The notes beneath the pieces are model-generated. The model was not told the DNA's origin and did no database searches. It worked only from the letters and a program-made list of their open reading frames with translations. This document shows, one piece after another, positions 46,100 through 58,250 of a DNA stretch of 64,000 nucleotides (position 1 is the stretch's first letter; every line of letters starts with the position of its first letter). The stretch comes from Aselliscus stoliczkanus (lineage: Eukaryota > Chordata > Mammalia > Chiroptera > Hipposideridae): contig CM066729.1 in NCBI GenBank assembly GCA_033961575.1, forward strand, positions 32,646,501 to 32,710,500, given 5' to 3'. Made by a program: the position numbers and the translations under genes.

Positions 46100-47345
46100 T
46101 AATTATATATAATATATATAACACAGACACACAGAGTCTTGGTGTTGCACATGCTATGGTTTTTGAGAATGAATATCCATCATTATCCCATATAGATTAG
46201 TTTCACTGCCCTAGAAATCCTGTGCACTCTGTCTATTCATCTCTCACCCCCACCACCATTATACCATCCCAGACAATTGTTGTCTCCATTGTTTTGCCTT
46301 TTCCAGAACGTCATATAGTTGGAATCATACAATATGTAGAATTTTCAGATTGGCATCTTTTGCTTATTGATACACATTTAAGTTTCCTCCATGTCTTTTC
46401 ATGGCTTGATAGCTCATTTCTTTGTAGGGCAGAATAAATATTCCATTGTCTGGATGTACCAATTATTTATCCATTCACATACTAAAGGGCACTTTTGGTT
46501 GCTTCCAAATTTTGGCAATTATGAATAAAGCTGCTATAAACATCCTTGTGAAGGTTTTGTGCAGACATAAGTTTTCAACTCCTTTGGGTAAATGCCACGG
46601 TGTGTGGGTGGTGAATTGTATGCTAAGGGTATGCTTAGTTTTGTAAGAAACTTCTAGACTATTTTCCAGAGTGGCTTTTTGATGATGGTTGTATATTTTA
46701 CAGATATTTTATCCCAGTCTGTAACTTATCTAGTCATACTCTCAGCATTCTCTTCCACAGAGCAGATGTTTTTAATTTTAATGAAATCTACTATAGGTTA
46801 CTTCTTACATGGATTATGCTTTTGGTGTTGTATCAAAAAAGTCACCACCATACCCAAAATTATCTAGCTGTTGCCCTAGGTTATCTTCCAAGAGTGCCAT
46901 AATTTTGCATTTTTATTTTAGTTCTGTGATCCAGTTTGAATTCTTTTTTTGTGAAGAGTGTAGGACTGTGTCTAGATTTTTATTTTAATGTGGATTTCCA
47001 GTTGTTCCAGCACTATTTATTGAAAAGATTATCTTTGTTTTATTGTATTGCCACACTCCTTTGTCAAACATTACTTGACAATATTTATGAGAGTGTTTCT
47101 GGGCTCTCTAATCTGTCTCATTGATCTATTTGTTTATTCTTTTGCCAAAACAACACTGTTTTGATTACTGTAGCTTTATAGTCAGTCTTAAAGTTGAGTA
47201 ATACCAGTTCTCCCTTTTATTCTTCTTTAATATTATGTTGACAATTCTGGGTCTTTTGCATACAAACTATAGAATCAGTTTATTGATTTAAAAATAATTT
47301 GCTGGGATTTTAGCTGAGATTGCATGTGAGTGAAGTTGGTCTTGA
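46100..47345 (-). mobile_element. Second L1M copy, antisense, with internal deletion
   Basis: The same 3' UTR text starts again ('cactgccctagaaatcctgt', 'tcatatagttggaatcatac', 'gcttgatagctcatttcttt'). Near 46675 it jumps from 'ttccagagtggc' to 'ttatcccagtctgtaactta', skipping several hundred bases of ORF2. It continues to 47345 ('gttgttccagcactatttat', 'gattactgtagctttatag'). Divergence from the copy at 45366 suggests two insertions, not a tandem duplication. Confidence 0.82.
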
Positions 47346-47532
47346 CTGTTGTAGGAAGCAACCCTTCTTATCTGCAGATTCATCATTTATGACGCACACT
47401 CACTGATGCATAAGCTACTGCCTAAAGCCCTGATCTGGACAGTTTACACAGGATGTACTCAGTTTGTTAAAATTCATCAAGCTAGATCTTCAGGAATTGT
47501 GCATGCTTTTAAAGTTTGCTTAACACATTTTT
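47346..47532. other. Short unassigned stretch with L1 3' piece in sense
   Basis: Around 47440-47500 'actcagtttgttaaaattca' and 'tcaagctagatcttcagga' resemble an old L1 3' end in sense. The rest is unassigned. Confidence 0.45.
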
Positions 47533-48008
47533 ATTAATTAATGTTTATTGGGGTAATGTTTAATGGTTTGTAAGGTTACACAGATTTCAAGTGTACTATC
47601 CTGTAATACATCATCTATATATCACATTGTGTGTTCACCACCCAGAGTCAGTTCTCCTTCCATCACCATATATTTGAGCCCCTTTACCCTCATCTACCAC
47701 GTCCTCCCCCTTACCCTCTGGTAACCACTAAACTATTGTCTGTGTATATCAGTTTTTGTTTCTTTGTCTTGTTTCTTTATTGCTTTCAGTTTTATATCCC
47801 ACATATCAGTGAAATCATATGGTTCTTGACTTTGTCTGTCTCACTTATTTCGCTTAGCATAATAATCTCAAAATCCATTCATGTTGTCACAAATGGCACT
47901 ATTTCATCTTTTCTTATGGCAGAATAGTATTCCATTGTGTATATGTACCACATCTTCTTTATCCAGTCATCTATGGAAGGACACTTTAGTTGTTTCCATG
48001 TCTTGGAC
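47533..48008 (-). mobile_element. L1 3' end, antisense, about 475 bp
   Basis: 'gtttattggggtaatgttta', 'agatttcaagtgtactatcc', 'accacccagagtcagttctc', 'tatttcgcttagcataataa' and 'gtttccatgtcttgga' match the 3' part of the copy at 62862. A diverged flanking pair 'taacacattttta' and 'taatacattctta' may be its target duplication. Confidence 0.87.
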
Positions 48009-51000
48009 TAATACATTCTTACATTGTTGATTTTAAATTGATTTATTTATTTGATTGATTAGTTTCAAATAAAGTTAATTTTTCCCTACTAGGATGTTAG
48101 GGATTTGTGAGGAATAACAGGTCAGATACAGAAAATGAAGTTAACTTTCACTTCCCTTATTTATATGTAGTGGCTAGTGTTGTTTATAGCCATGTATACA
48201 CTTATTTGTATGTAGCCGAAATGTGAAGGAGGAACTTTGTATTAAGTCTGAATTCATTGTCAATCTAATTTAAACAGTCAAAATTGTGTGATTTAGGGTA
48301 AATAGACAATTATATTTCTTCACCTTTGAAGAGGGTACTTTTGTATCCTCTGTAGATATATTTGAAATATTATTGCAAGCATGTAACTAAATGACTGGAT
48401 TCATGATAGGCACTTAATATGTGCTGTTTCCCTTTGTTATTTTTATACAAAGATATTTATTTATTTATTTAAATAGACTTTTTATTGCAATTTTAGATTC
48501 ATAACTAAATTGTGAGGAAGATACAGTGTTTTTGTTGTTGCTCTTTAAAGTACTTAAGATTACCATATTTCTATTAAAACTCCATTTCTAAGTTTTCACT
48601 TCGGTGATTAGGATGAAAACATTTGTTTTCAAACTATTAAAATTACTCATTATGTAATAGAAAAAAGGAAAGTTCTCTTTAATTATGTTGGCTATCGAGA
48701 CACTGTTAATCAGTGGGTTTGTGTAGATATCTCTGCCAGAAGAAGTAGTTGTGATGTAACAACTGGGTCACCTTCTTAACAGCTTGGTTATACTGTAGTT
48801 CATGTATTTTTCTGTTGACAGATTTAGAACACTTCTTTAAAGCAATAATTGTACTGGGAATAAAACTGGCAGGCTTCCTTAGTTCCAAAAAAGTAGAATG
48901 AGGTTTCTATAATATTTTAATATGTTTAACTTAAAAGGTAAATGAGGCAGCCAGTGTAGTTTCATTAAGGAATTGTACTGTCTCTAATACTGGAAGTAAC
49001 TAAAATTGCTTTGAATAGACAATAGTGAATTGCTGTACAGTGTCTTCCCAAATAAAGTTATTAGTTACCTCATGAAAATGTTTTTTCTTGGGGTTACCAA
49101 TCAGAGGGATCCTGTGAATGCAACAAATAAAGGAGCCATAAAATGTATCATTTGGGTGTATTTAATTCATTGAAATTCATTTTTCAAGTAAAAAGGCAAT
49201 ATTCCTAATCCCTTAGTAAAGGACTTAAAAGGAAGGTATACTTGGTGATAAGTTTTTATTTATTTCTTTCTTACTCTATAATCTATTGTAAAGAATCCTT
49301 CATGTTAAATAAACATGTGTACAGAGGTACATAACTTGTAACACAAATAGAGCTGGCGGTGTTCTGTGATGGAATACCTCCCAATTCTGTATAAAAATTC
49401 TCATCTTATCACCAAATATTCTTCATTCTCTCATTTAGGAAAAATATTTTCCTTTATAATTCAGCATTTAATTGTAAATGCCTACTTCATCATGAAGGGA
49501 AAGTTTTGGTCAAATGTGCAAAAAAGTAAATGCTTGAAATTGTATTATAAAATGGAGATATATTTTATAATTATATTATTAATGATATCAATAATATGAA
49601 TAGAATACTTATTATTATATTATTATAAAATGAAGATACATAGAACGTCTTCATTTTATGTATCTTCTAGATGTGGAGGTGAGCTTACCAAAATGACAGG
49701 TTAGGCACAGCAAAATTGACTAATTTCAGGAGTAGACCAGCAATTATTACCAGTTTTCTAAAAAATAACATGTTATAATATTTAAGTTCAAAATGCAATA
49801 GATATCATTTAATATTTTTAGAGCATGCACTAAATGCATTGAAGTGTATAGAGTCACTATTTTTAAATAATATATCATCTTATAACATTCAGAGTGAAAT
49901 ATCTTTCAAAGGAATACAAAAGGAATATTATATTGCATGAGATTTATTATAAATATGCGTAAATGAGAAATAAAATTGAAAAGTTCAACACAAATGTGTA
50001 ATTTTATTAAGCTTCTGCAATATTCAAACAGTCAATTAATTCAGTTTGTATGTGAGGGATGTACCTTTTATATTGTTACATTGTTTTGCATTTTTAATAT
50101 TCTTTCAATTTTAAGATTCCTTGAAAACACCAAAAATGTTAGACATTTTCCAGTGTTAAATTATGAAATATTGAATTATTTATATTATTATATTAATATA
50201 TAGACATTTTCCAGTGTTAAATTATGAAATATTGAATTATTTATATTATTATATTAATATCATACCCAGCTACTTTTAACACTCTTCTCTGTATATCTTA
50301 GAAACCTAGCATCATTAAGGTAATATAATTTTCACTAAGGTTCTTTTTAGTTTCATAGATTATAACATGATAATATAATAGAAAAACAAGTCTCTGATAA
50401 ACTAAGCTTGCTAAAGAGAGACTATTATAACTTCAAGGAGGTTGTGGAAGGAAGTTTGAATAAATATGAGGTTTCAAATACATATTGAGTCATTTCTACA
50501 TTTTACAGACTATCTGGATTTCTGGACTCGTTAGATAAATGATATTGGCCAATTTTATTCTAAAGTCATGTTTCTATTTTTTATATTAGTCAGTATACCT
50601 CTGTAATCAATATATTTTTATATTTTATATAAAATTATAAAGGCTTTTTGAATATTATTACAGAAATATTCCTAGAAACATGTTTTGATGAAACTGAAGA
50701 ACTAGAATACGAATGTTTCTCCAGTTATCTCCATCATCATTGACATCTAAGTTATCCAAGGAAGATAGAAACTTAGATTCTGGGAAAAATAATTTAGTTT
50801 CTGGAAATTGAAATACACTGCACAATAACTACAATGCTAAATATACTTATCAAAATTAGTTTATGTGTTATTGATAATTGACACACAAAATTGCAAACTT
50901 AATCATAACTCTAGAGCTTACTAATATATTGCAATTAATGATAAAATATTATCCTGAATATACTATGGATTATGGTTCAGGAAAAGGGATTCAAATAGAA

Positions 51001-51079
51001 TTTTATCTATAATATCAATATTGATTTCACTAACTTAGAATCTATAATAATTCACATTTAAAAATTTTTGAGACATAAA
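48009..51079. other. AT-rich sequence without recognised gene
   Basis: No gene. Near 48470-48530 an antisense old L1 3' piece is possible ('agactttttattgcaatttt'). Overlapping inverted repeats lie near 49623-49670 and a perfect tandem duplication at 50140-50260. Nothing else can be named. Confidence 0.4.
50140..50260. repeat. Perfect two-copy tandem duplication, 61-bp period
   Basis: The unit starting 'tagacattttccagtgttaa' and ending 'attatattaatat' appears twice in a row with no differences. Identity indicates a recent duplication, a copy-number polymorphism or an assembly artefact. Confidence 0.95.
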
Positions 51080-51294
51080 TTTGACAAAAATTAAAAGACC
51101 TATATACCCAAATCTACACAAAGTTGATGGAAGAAACTAAAGAAAAACTCAATGAATGGGGCTATATACGTTGTTCTTATGTAGGAAGACTCAATAGTAT
51201 TAAAATTTCAGTTGGTCCAAATTTATCTTTATGTTAAAAATTTTGCAATCAAAATTCTGAGCTATTCTTTGAAGAACTTAAACTTCTGATTCTA

Positions 51295-51749
51295 GGGGCT
51301 GGCCGAGTGGCGCATTGGTTGGGAGCTGGTTTGGGGATGCCAGCGGCCCCGGTTCGGATCTCACATATGAGGGCCAGTGACACTGCCTGCTACAGCTGAC
51401 AACAGCTCCACCTGGAGCTGGGCTGTGCGAGCCCCGGTGATGGTGTGGGCTGCAGCCCCTGCTGCAGTGGGCTGCCATAGGCTACAGTGAGTGGCTCCCA
51501 GCCAGCGTGAGCGGCTGGCAGCCAGCGTGAGCTGCCAGTAGCCGCGGTGAGTGACCATCCAGAGGCTGGCGTCAGTTCTGTCTCATCCGGGAAGAGCGCA
51601 ATGATGATACCAACATGGGCCAGTGAAGCAACATCCTCTGCGACTAGACTGAGGATCAAAAGGACAGCAACTTGTCTGTTCCCCTTCCCCAATTCCCCAA
51701 CGCTGTTCCCCTCCCGCAATTTCCCCAATAAAATCTTCAAAAAAAAAAA
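51295..51749 (+). mobile_element. Long-form tRNA-derived SINE, about 455 bp
   Basis: Head 'ggggctggccgagtggcgc', box B-like 'cggttcggatctcacatatg' and 'agggccagtgacactgcc' are followed by a GC-rich body. In the body, 'cagccagcgtgagc' occurs twice (about 51499-51533). The tail 'gaagagcgcaatgatgatac', 'ctagactgaggatcaaaagg' and 'ccaataaaatctt' with poly(A) matches 28235-28665. Direct repeats 'tctgattcta' (51285-51294 and 51750-51759) fix its limits. It lies within L1 ORF2. Minus frames over it (51278-51779) are artefacts. Confidence 0.93.
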
Positions 51750-51812
51750 TCTGATTCTAAATTTTATAAGGAAATTCACAGCCTAAATTACTAAAACACT
51801 ACTGATAAGAAT

Positions 51813-51965
51813 ATATTTGTACAATTCTGCAATGCATCATCTATATATCATATTGTGTGTTTAGCACCCAGAGTCAGTTCTCCTTCCATCACCATATATT
51901 TGACCCCGTGAAATCTATGTAATTTTACTAACCATTGTTGCCACAATAAATTTAAATTAAAAACA
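51813..51965 (+). mobile_element. L1 3' end with 5' inversion, about 150 bp
   Basis: 51813-51906 is antisense L1 3' UTR ('ttgtacaattctgcaatgca', 'cacccagagtcagttctcct', 'catatatttgacccc'). From 51907 the sense strand begins ('gtgaaatctatgtaatttta', 'caataaatttaaattaaaa') at the sequence that would follow directly. This is the structure expected from twin priming. It sits inside the sense L1. A TA microsatellite follows at 52028-52068. Confidence 0.78.
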
Positions 51966-52024
51966 AAAACAAAACTATATGCATATGTCATTTTGATAAA
52001 ATAAAATTTACATTGACTGTAAAA

Positions 52025-52027
<3 letters not shown>

Positions 52028-52068
<41 letters not shown>
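52028..52068. repeat. (TA)n microsatellite, about 20 units
   Basis: An uninterrupted TA run downstream of the inverted L1 3' piece; it may have grown from its tail region. Confidence 0.95.
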
Positions 52069-52072
<4 letters not shown>

Positions 52073-53475
52073 GGTTAACACAAAAAAAGATTTTCAGACA
52101 TATAATCAAAACCATCTGGTATTGGCGTAAGATAGAAAAATAGATCAATGAGACAGAACAGTTGAGAAGTAGGCCCATACATACATGAACAATGGAATCT
52201 TCACAAAGTTACCAAGGAAATTTGTTGGAGAAAGAATAGTCTTGTCAGCAATTGGTGTTGGAACAATTGGATTTTCACATGCAAATAAATGAACTTCAGT
52301 CCATGCTTTGTACCATGATATCAAAATGGATTATAGAACTAGCACTATAGGACTATAGGATTGTAGCACCTACAACTACAAAACTTCTAGAAGAAATCAT
52401 GGGAGAAAAATCTTTCTAGCTTTGGTTTAAGCAAATATATCTTAGATACAATGTCAACTGAATGCTTAATGAAAGAAAAAAGAATGATAAATTGGACATC
52501 ATCAAAATTAAAAACTTCATCTCTTTGAAAGACTTTTAAGAAAAAAGCCACAGACTGAGAGATATTATTTGCAAAGCATAGACATGATATAAGGGTTTTA
52601 TCTACAGTGTATAAAAAACTAGCAAACCAAATAAACGGGAAGGGGAGAAAACAACCATATCAAATAGACACATGTTTTAATAAGAACTTTATAATGGAAA
52701 GCATATGAATGGCAAATAAACCCATGAGTAGATATTCAGTATCATTAAACATATGAAAATGAAAGCTAAAACTATAGTGATATATCTCTCTGTACACGTA
52801 TTTGAATGGCTGAAATTAAAATGATGGACCATACCAAATGTTGGCAAGGATGGGGGGAAACATGTTAAACATGTTCTTACACATTTTTGGTGGTAGGAGT
52901 GTTAACTGATATAACCACTTCAAAAAAATTTGAAGAAGCATAAACATGATCCAATTAGAAGATCTAGCTATTCCACTCCTAAGTATTTTCCCAAGAGAAA
53001 AAAATGTTTATGTACTTAAAAATATCTATGCATGAATTTATACAGCAGCTTTATTTGTAATGGCTACAAACCACCCAAAATAGACCAAAATTGTAGTGCA
53101 TACATCTGGTGGATACTACTCAGTAACGAAGAATAATTAACTATTGATGCACACAACAGAATGGACAAATATAAAAAAAATAAGCTAAGTGAAAGAAGCT
53201 AGACAGAAGAGTACGTATTATATGACTATTCATATAAAACTCTAGAAAATGCTAACTTTTTAGAATAGAACAGTTTTTACTTGAAGTAGTTTGGGAGGGG
53301 CAGAGAGAGGTTATCATGGGGCACGAGGGAACTTTTAGAGGTAAGAGATCGGCTGACTCTATGTGATTTCGGTGATGGTTTTATTGCTGTGTCCATATGT
53401 CAAACTTATCAAATTGTACAATTACAATATATGTGCAGTTGATTGTGTGTGAATTATACCTCAGCAAACCTGTTC

Positions 53476-54300
53476 ATTGATAAGCAAGAGAGGGAAGGGA
53501 AGCATTTATCTCTACAAAACGGCTGACTGTTGATTTACAAACTGACTGTGGAAGACAATTTGACAGTTTCCTACAACACAAGATTCTTACTATGTGATCC
53601 AGTAATTGTGCTCCTTGTGTTTTATCCAAAGGAGTTGAAAACTTATGTCCACAGAAAAATCTGCACATAGATATTCATAGCCGGTTTATTTATAACTGCC
53701 CAAACTGGGAAGCCACCCAGATGCCCTTGGGTAGGTGAATGTGTGAATAAAGTAGTATGTGCAGACAATGGAATATTATTCAGCGATAAACAGAAATGAG
53801 CTTTTTATCAAGCCATAAAAACACATGGAAGACCTTGAAATGCATTTAACTAAGTGAATAAAGTTAATATGAAAACCTAAATACTGTATAATTCCAACTG
53901 TATGCCCTCTAGAAAAGGCAGAACTGTGGCAACAGTAAAAAAGATTGGTGGTTGCTAGAAATTAAGGGAGAGCCTAGAGGGATGAATAGGCAATTCACAG
54001 AGGGTTTTTAGGGTAGTAAAACTACTTCTTACACTGCTATCATCATACCTTTGTCCAAACCCAAATAATTTAGAACACCAGAACTGAACCCTAAAGTAAA
54101 CTGTGGATTGGGGTTGTAATGATGTGTCACTGTATGCTCATTACTTGTGACAAATGTACCCCTCTGCTGGAGGAAATTGATAATGGGGAGACTATGTATG
54201 AAGGGGGCAGGAGGTATATGTGAAATCTCTGTTACTGTCGACTTGCTTTGCTGTGAACCTAAAATTGCTCTAAAAAAAGTCTATTATAATTTAATGATAG
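53476..54300 (+). mobile_element. Second old L1 3' end, sense
   Basis: 'gaccaattgacagtttcc'-like text at 53555, then 'gatccagtaattgtgctcct', 'tatttataactgcccaaact', 'caatggaatattattcagcg', 'cagaactgtggcaacagtaa', 'ccctaaagtaaactgtggat' and 'cctaaaattgctctaaaaa'. This is ORF2 C-terminus to 3' UTR of an L1M. It begins immediately after the end of the previous L1. Confidence 0.87.
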
Positions 54301-57300
54301 TTCAGGTAGTTATCTCTTAATTTCTGTTCACATTTTTATTGTCCTCCAATTTTATAATCTAAAATACACCAAGAACACAATGTGCCTAACCCTTTTCAAA
54401 CATTATTAAATACATGCAAGGTGTGAAATTTTATGTACACTTATGTACAGGGAATTGGAACAATTAGCAGAACATTTATTCCTTAAATCTATGCTATTTG
54501 AGTTCTCACAGTTTGCTTAATAAAAATTCAGAACCTACATTGATTGATATTCCTGAAAAAAAAAGAAACATGAAATTGTAACACATGCATTTTTTTCTTT
54601 TTTCTTATTGTCTATATACCAGTTTAACACTATATTTTATTGTTTACATTTTATTTTTGAAATATTACTTAGTTATCTTCTGTTTAAAAACAAATATGCT
54701 ATGGAAAATATACATTCTTATTTATTCTTTATGAAAGTGTAAATTTTAAAAATCTTTGAAAGGTAGTCTGGTATTCTCTACTTAAATATTATAGGTATAC
54801 CTTGTGATTATATGTTATATACATATGTATGTGTATTTATGGAAACAAATAATTACTAATGCATTGATGTATATTTTGTAATAGCAGTCTATATGTCCTT
54901 TAATACATACTATGTTAAATAACATAGTAATAAGGTAGATGCTAATAGTTTTTTAATATGATTAAGAACATTTTTTTCTGTCTGTTGAGCTGTATACCTC
55001 TGTAACTTGATACCTATGTATTTCTTATGGAATTAACTCCTTCATATGTAAGCATAAGAAAAAAAAAGATGTAAAACAGTGTCAAAATGTACCATCCTTT
55101 CAATTATAAAAAAATTGAAAAGAGCTCATGTATATATAATATAGAACTACCAAGGGTGCCAAAAAATGCATATACATTTTAATAGATGTTATCTATGCTT
55201 AAGCAATAGTTCACCATAATCAGAAGTGTCTGGATGCTGATGGTAACCACTTTGAGCACCTCTTGTAATTGCAGAAATTCAGCATGACTTTTTTTCATCT
55301 TTTGTTATCAATATTTTTTGAACATTACCATTCATACATTTTTTTTTCTTTCTTTAAATGTGTATACGTCTTTTTTGGTACCCTCTGTATATAAAATAAT
55401 AGTGATTGCTTGTGAAGATATGAGCTATAACATTGGGAGAATTGGAGGTGGAAGACTTGTTTTTAAACCCATATCCATTTTTAGTCATTGAAATTATTTT
55501 ACCATGCATATGTTTCCTAATAAGTATCCTATGACTTATGTCTCATTAGAGGATCATAAAGACATTTAAAACAAGAGGTTAAAGAAACTCAAAGGCAAAG
55601 ACATGAAATACCACTAAGAATTTCTACTCTAAAAGTATTTCTCCTTAGGAGGTTGGTCAGCAAGTTCACTCATCATCAAAGATAAATCAATTTTCAACAA
55701 CTGTAGACAACTATTTCACTCAAAAGTCTGAATCACTCCAGTGGGAAATATAGTAAAAGATAACACGCTGGTATCACTGTGGGATTTATGTCTGTCTAAG
55801 TGAAAGGCACACAGATAGCCTTGCATTCCATATCTCAGGGGCCAGCATGACTTCCCTGTGCTGGGATTAAACTGCTCTTAAATAACCAGCGGAAAATTGA
55901 TAGTACATTCCTTTGAAAGCAATGAATTCATTCAAAAGTTCTACTGCAATATATAGTTTTTAACCACCAAGGGAAACTTCTTAACTGAATTTGGTGATAT
56001 TTAATTTCATAGGTTTTAAAACCACGTTTGAAAATAAATCCAAAATAATATGAACAAACGAGATTGATAAGATGCTTTCATAAGATAACTTAGTCACTAA
56101 CTCTGTCCTTAGACACATTATTTACCTTCTTCATGTCTGCAGATGCTTATCTTGCCAGGATCATCATTATGTATCCATAACCAAAATTGCACAGTTTTCC
56201 CCAGGAACACTAAGACTTAGTGATAGTCTAGAAAAGAAGGCAGAGATAAAGATCGACTTATCAGTAGCTTATATCTACTGAATGGCTACTCTATGAAACC
56301 TGCTACAATTTTTTTCATTCAATGACATATGATGTATAACTTGGATTTTGGTAAAAGGAAAAAAAAGTGAAAACATGGGTTTAAATAATGGCTAATTGTC
56401 CATCCTTAATGATTAGTTTACCTTTTGAATCAGTTTTTGTTAGGTCCAGTGAAAATTATGTGCTCCCTTCCAGGGGAAGTTCATGCTTAAATATTTTATG
56501 ATCAGAATCAACCAAAATGCCCATAAAAAGCTAGAAATGGGCCTATGTGTTTCATTGTTTCATTGGTCCCCATTCAATGCGATGAATAAACATTGTCTGC
56601 TCTGTTCCTGCCTTCTTCTTGATACAATGTTTAATAATCTGAATAGCCTAGGGCCTCATTGCCAGGGCAGCTCACGCAGGAAAGTGAGCATTAACAGAAG
56701 GAATTGTCTGTCTACTGCCTTCCAACCAGAACTAATCCTAAATCCAAAGAAAGAAGTTATTTTGTCACTTTTAGTTTATTCTTTGTCACGGAAATATTTG
56801 GTTAATTGAAATATCCAATCACTATCCTCTTATCTCATTTGACACATAAATTTATATTGTTACTACTGTTGTTATTTTAGATATGTGAAATATTAATGTT
56901 CACAATTTCTAAACGAAGGATCATGATTATAAAATTTTTAGATGTCTCAATATTTCTTCCTTTTAGTTGTTATCTTGGGAACATGCAAACATTATTTGGT
57001 TTATTTTTTCTTAAAAATAAAATATCACAGTATTTTAATTCCATCTAATCTCAGAATAAGGCATATTTGGTACAGGATTGGGCCAGAATTTTTGGACTCC
57101 TTGTTTCACTTACAAAACACAATTTCATTGGGTGAGTTAGTACATATATCCTAAGAATTGGTTGTATCATTAAATTAGATAATGTCCATGGACCATATCT
57201 GAAATATGTGGTAATTGTACCACAAATGGATGCACTGACAAAATAGAATGGTTATTGGCTCTAGTTACTATGACCCCTAGCTTCAAGTGGCACTCCTATC

Positions 57301-57569
57301 TCTAAAAAGTGCTTATACCCATGAATTTATCTCTAAAAACTGCAGGAATTAGTTTTATTATTTACTACTAACATATTTAGTTTGGATTTTTGTGCATTAA
57401 CAAGTCATTGTCTTATTACAGAGGTACTTTTTTTTCAAGAATGACAATATATAAGCACTTTACTCCATTGATCAGTACTCATGTACTTTTTGTAACAAAG
57501 GAAGTAGATTTGTAGAGCTAGATTTTGGGTGGGTTAAATAGATCATATGGTAATCTCAAACAGAGCATT
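54301..57569. other. Mostly unassigned sequence
   Basis: Contains the DNA transposon derivative at 55148-55389. The part 55440-56900 is less repetitive to the eye and could be old unique sequence. The 108-codon frame at 56483-56809 shows no domain and is not supported as a gene. Confidence 0.4.
55148..55389 (+). mobile_element. Deletion derivative of the 18146 DNA transposon, 242 bp
   Basis: Both ends match the 598-bp element: 'agggtgccaaaaaatgcata' on the left, 'ggtaccctctgta' on the right, with TA at both edges. The inner text 'gaagtgtctggatgctgatg', 'gtaaccactttgagcacctc' and 'ttgtaattgcagaa' matches 18575-18630. The segment from 'gttatctatg' to 'aagcaatagtt' is joined directly, so the transposase part (about 350 bp) is lost. 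Confidence 0.88.
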
Positions 57570-58250
57570 CAAGTCTAGGCAGTTGCTGGCAAGGATGCAA
57601 GGTAACCGGAGCTCTAATTCATTGTTGGTAGGAGTGTAACATGCTACAACCACGTTAGAAGAAAGTTTGTTTCTTATAGAGTTAACTATGGTTCTACAAC
57701 ATACAACCCAGCAATCCCACTCCTAGTTATTTACCAAACTGATTTGAACATTTAAGTCCACATAGACACCTTCACATAAATGTTTTTAAAAGCTGTATTC
57801 TTAATCACCAAAATTGGAAGCAATCAAGATGTCCTTCCAGATAACTAGATAAACAACTTTTGGTATACACATGTGATGGGATACAATTCAGCAGGAAAAA
57901 TGGAATAAGATGTCACCCATGCAAAGACATGGTTGAATCTTAAGTGAATATTGGTAATTGAAAGAAGTCAGTCTGAAAAGGCTACATATTTTATGATTCT
58001 GTTTATACAACATTGTGAAAAATGCATATCTGCAGAGGTGCTAGATCATTCTGTAGTTGCCAGGGATTTAGGGTAGGCAAAATTGAGGGTTGAATATGTG
58101 AAGTATAGGGGTATATTCTAAGCCAGTGAAACTATTCTGTATGGCACTATAATGGTTTTATATGACATTGTATATTTGTCAAAACCCATAGAACTTTATT
58201 TACAGCATAAAGACTTAAATTTATATATATAAAATAATTAAAAGTCATTT
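57570..58250 (+). mobile_element. Old L1 3' end, sense
   Basis: 'ttggtaggagtgtaacatgc', 'cccagcaatcccactcctag', 'accaaaattggaagcaatca', 'gggatacaattcagcaggaa', 'tctgtagttgccagggattt' and 'gacattgtatatttgtcaaa' are an L1M ORF2 end and 3' UTR in sense. Confidence 0.85.

Larger units (their letters stand above)
51080..53475 (+). mobile_element. Old L1 ORF2 3' half and 3' end, sense, with nested insertions
   Basis: 51110-51294 reads as L1 ORF2 sense ('aagttgatggaagaaactaa', 'aggaagactcaatagtatta') and resumes at 51760-51812 ('ctaaattttataagg'). From 52085 it continues 'ggtattggcgtaagatagaa', 'aatagatcaatgagacagaa', 'gcaattggtgttggaacaat', 'gacatcatcaaaattaaaa' and 'ttccactcctaagtatttt', ending at 'gaattatacctcagcaaacc' near 53475. 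Frameshifts and stops are frequent. A SINE and an inverted L1 3' piece split it. Confidence 0.88.

Noticed and set aside
49600..49680. Inverted repeat 'gaagatacat' / 'atgtatcttc' as a possible hairpin RNA or small transposon
   Set aside because: Arms are only about 10 bp with overlapping alternatives in AT-rich DNA, and no target duplication or family signature is seen.
56483..56809. 108-codon frame in less repetitive sequence
   Set aside because: No domain, no splice-context evidence and no homolog recognised. Length is within chance for a 64-kb window.
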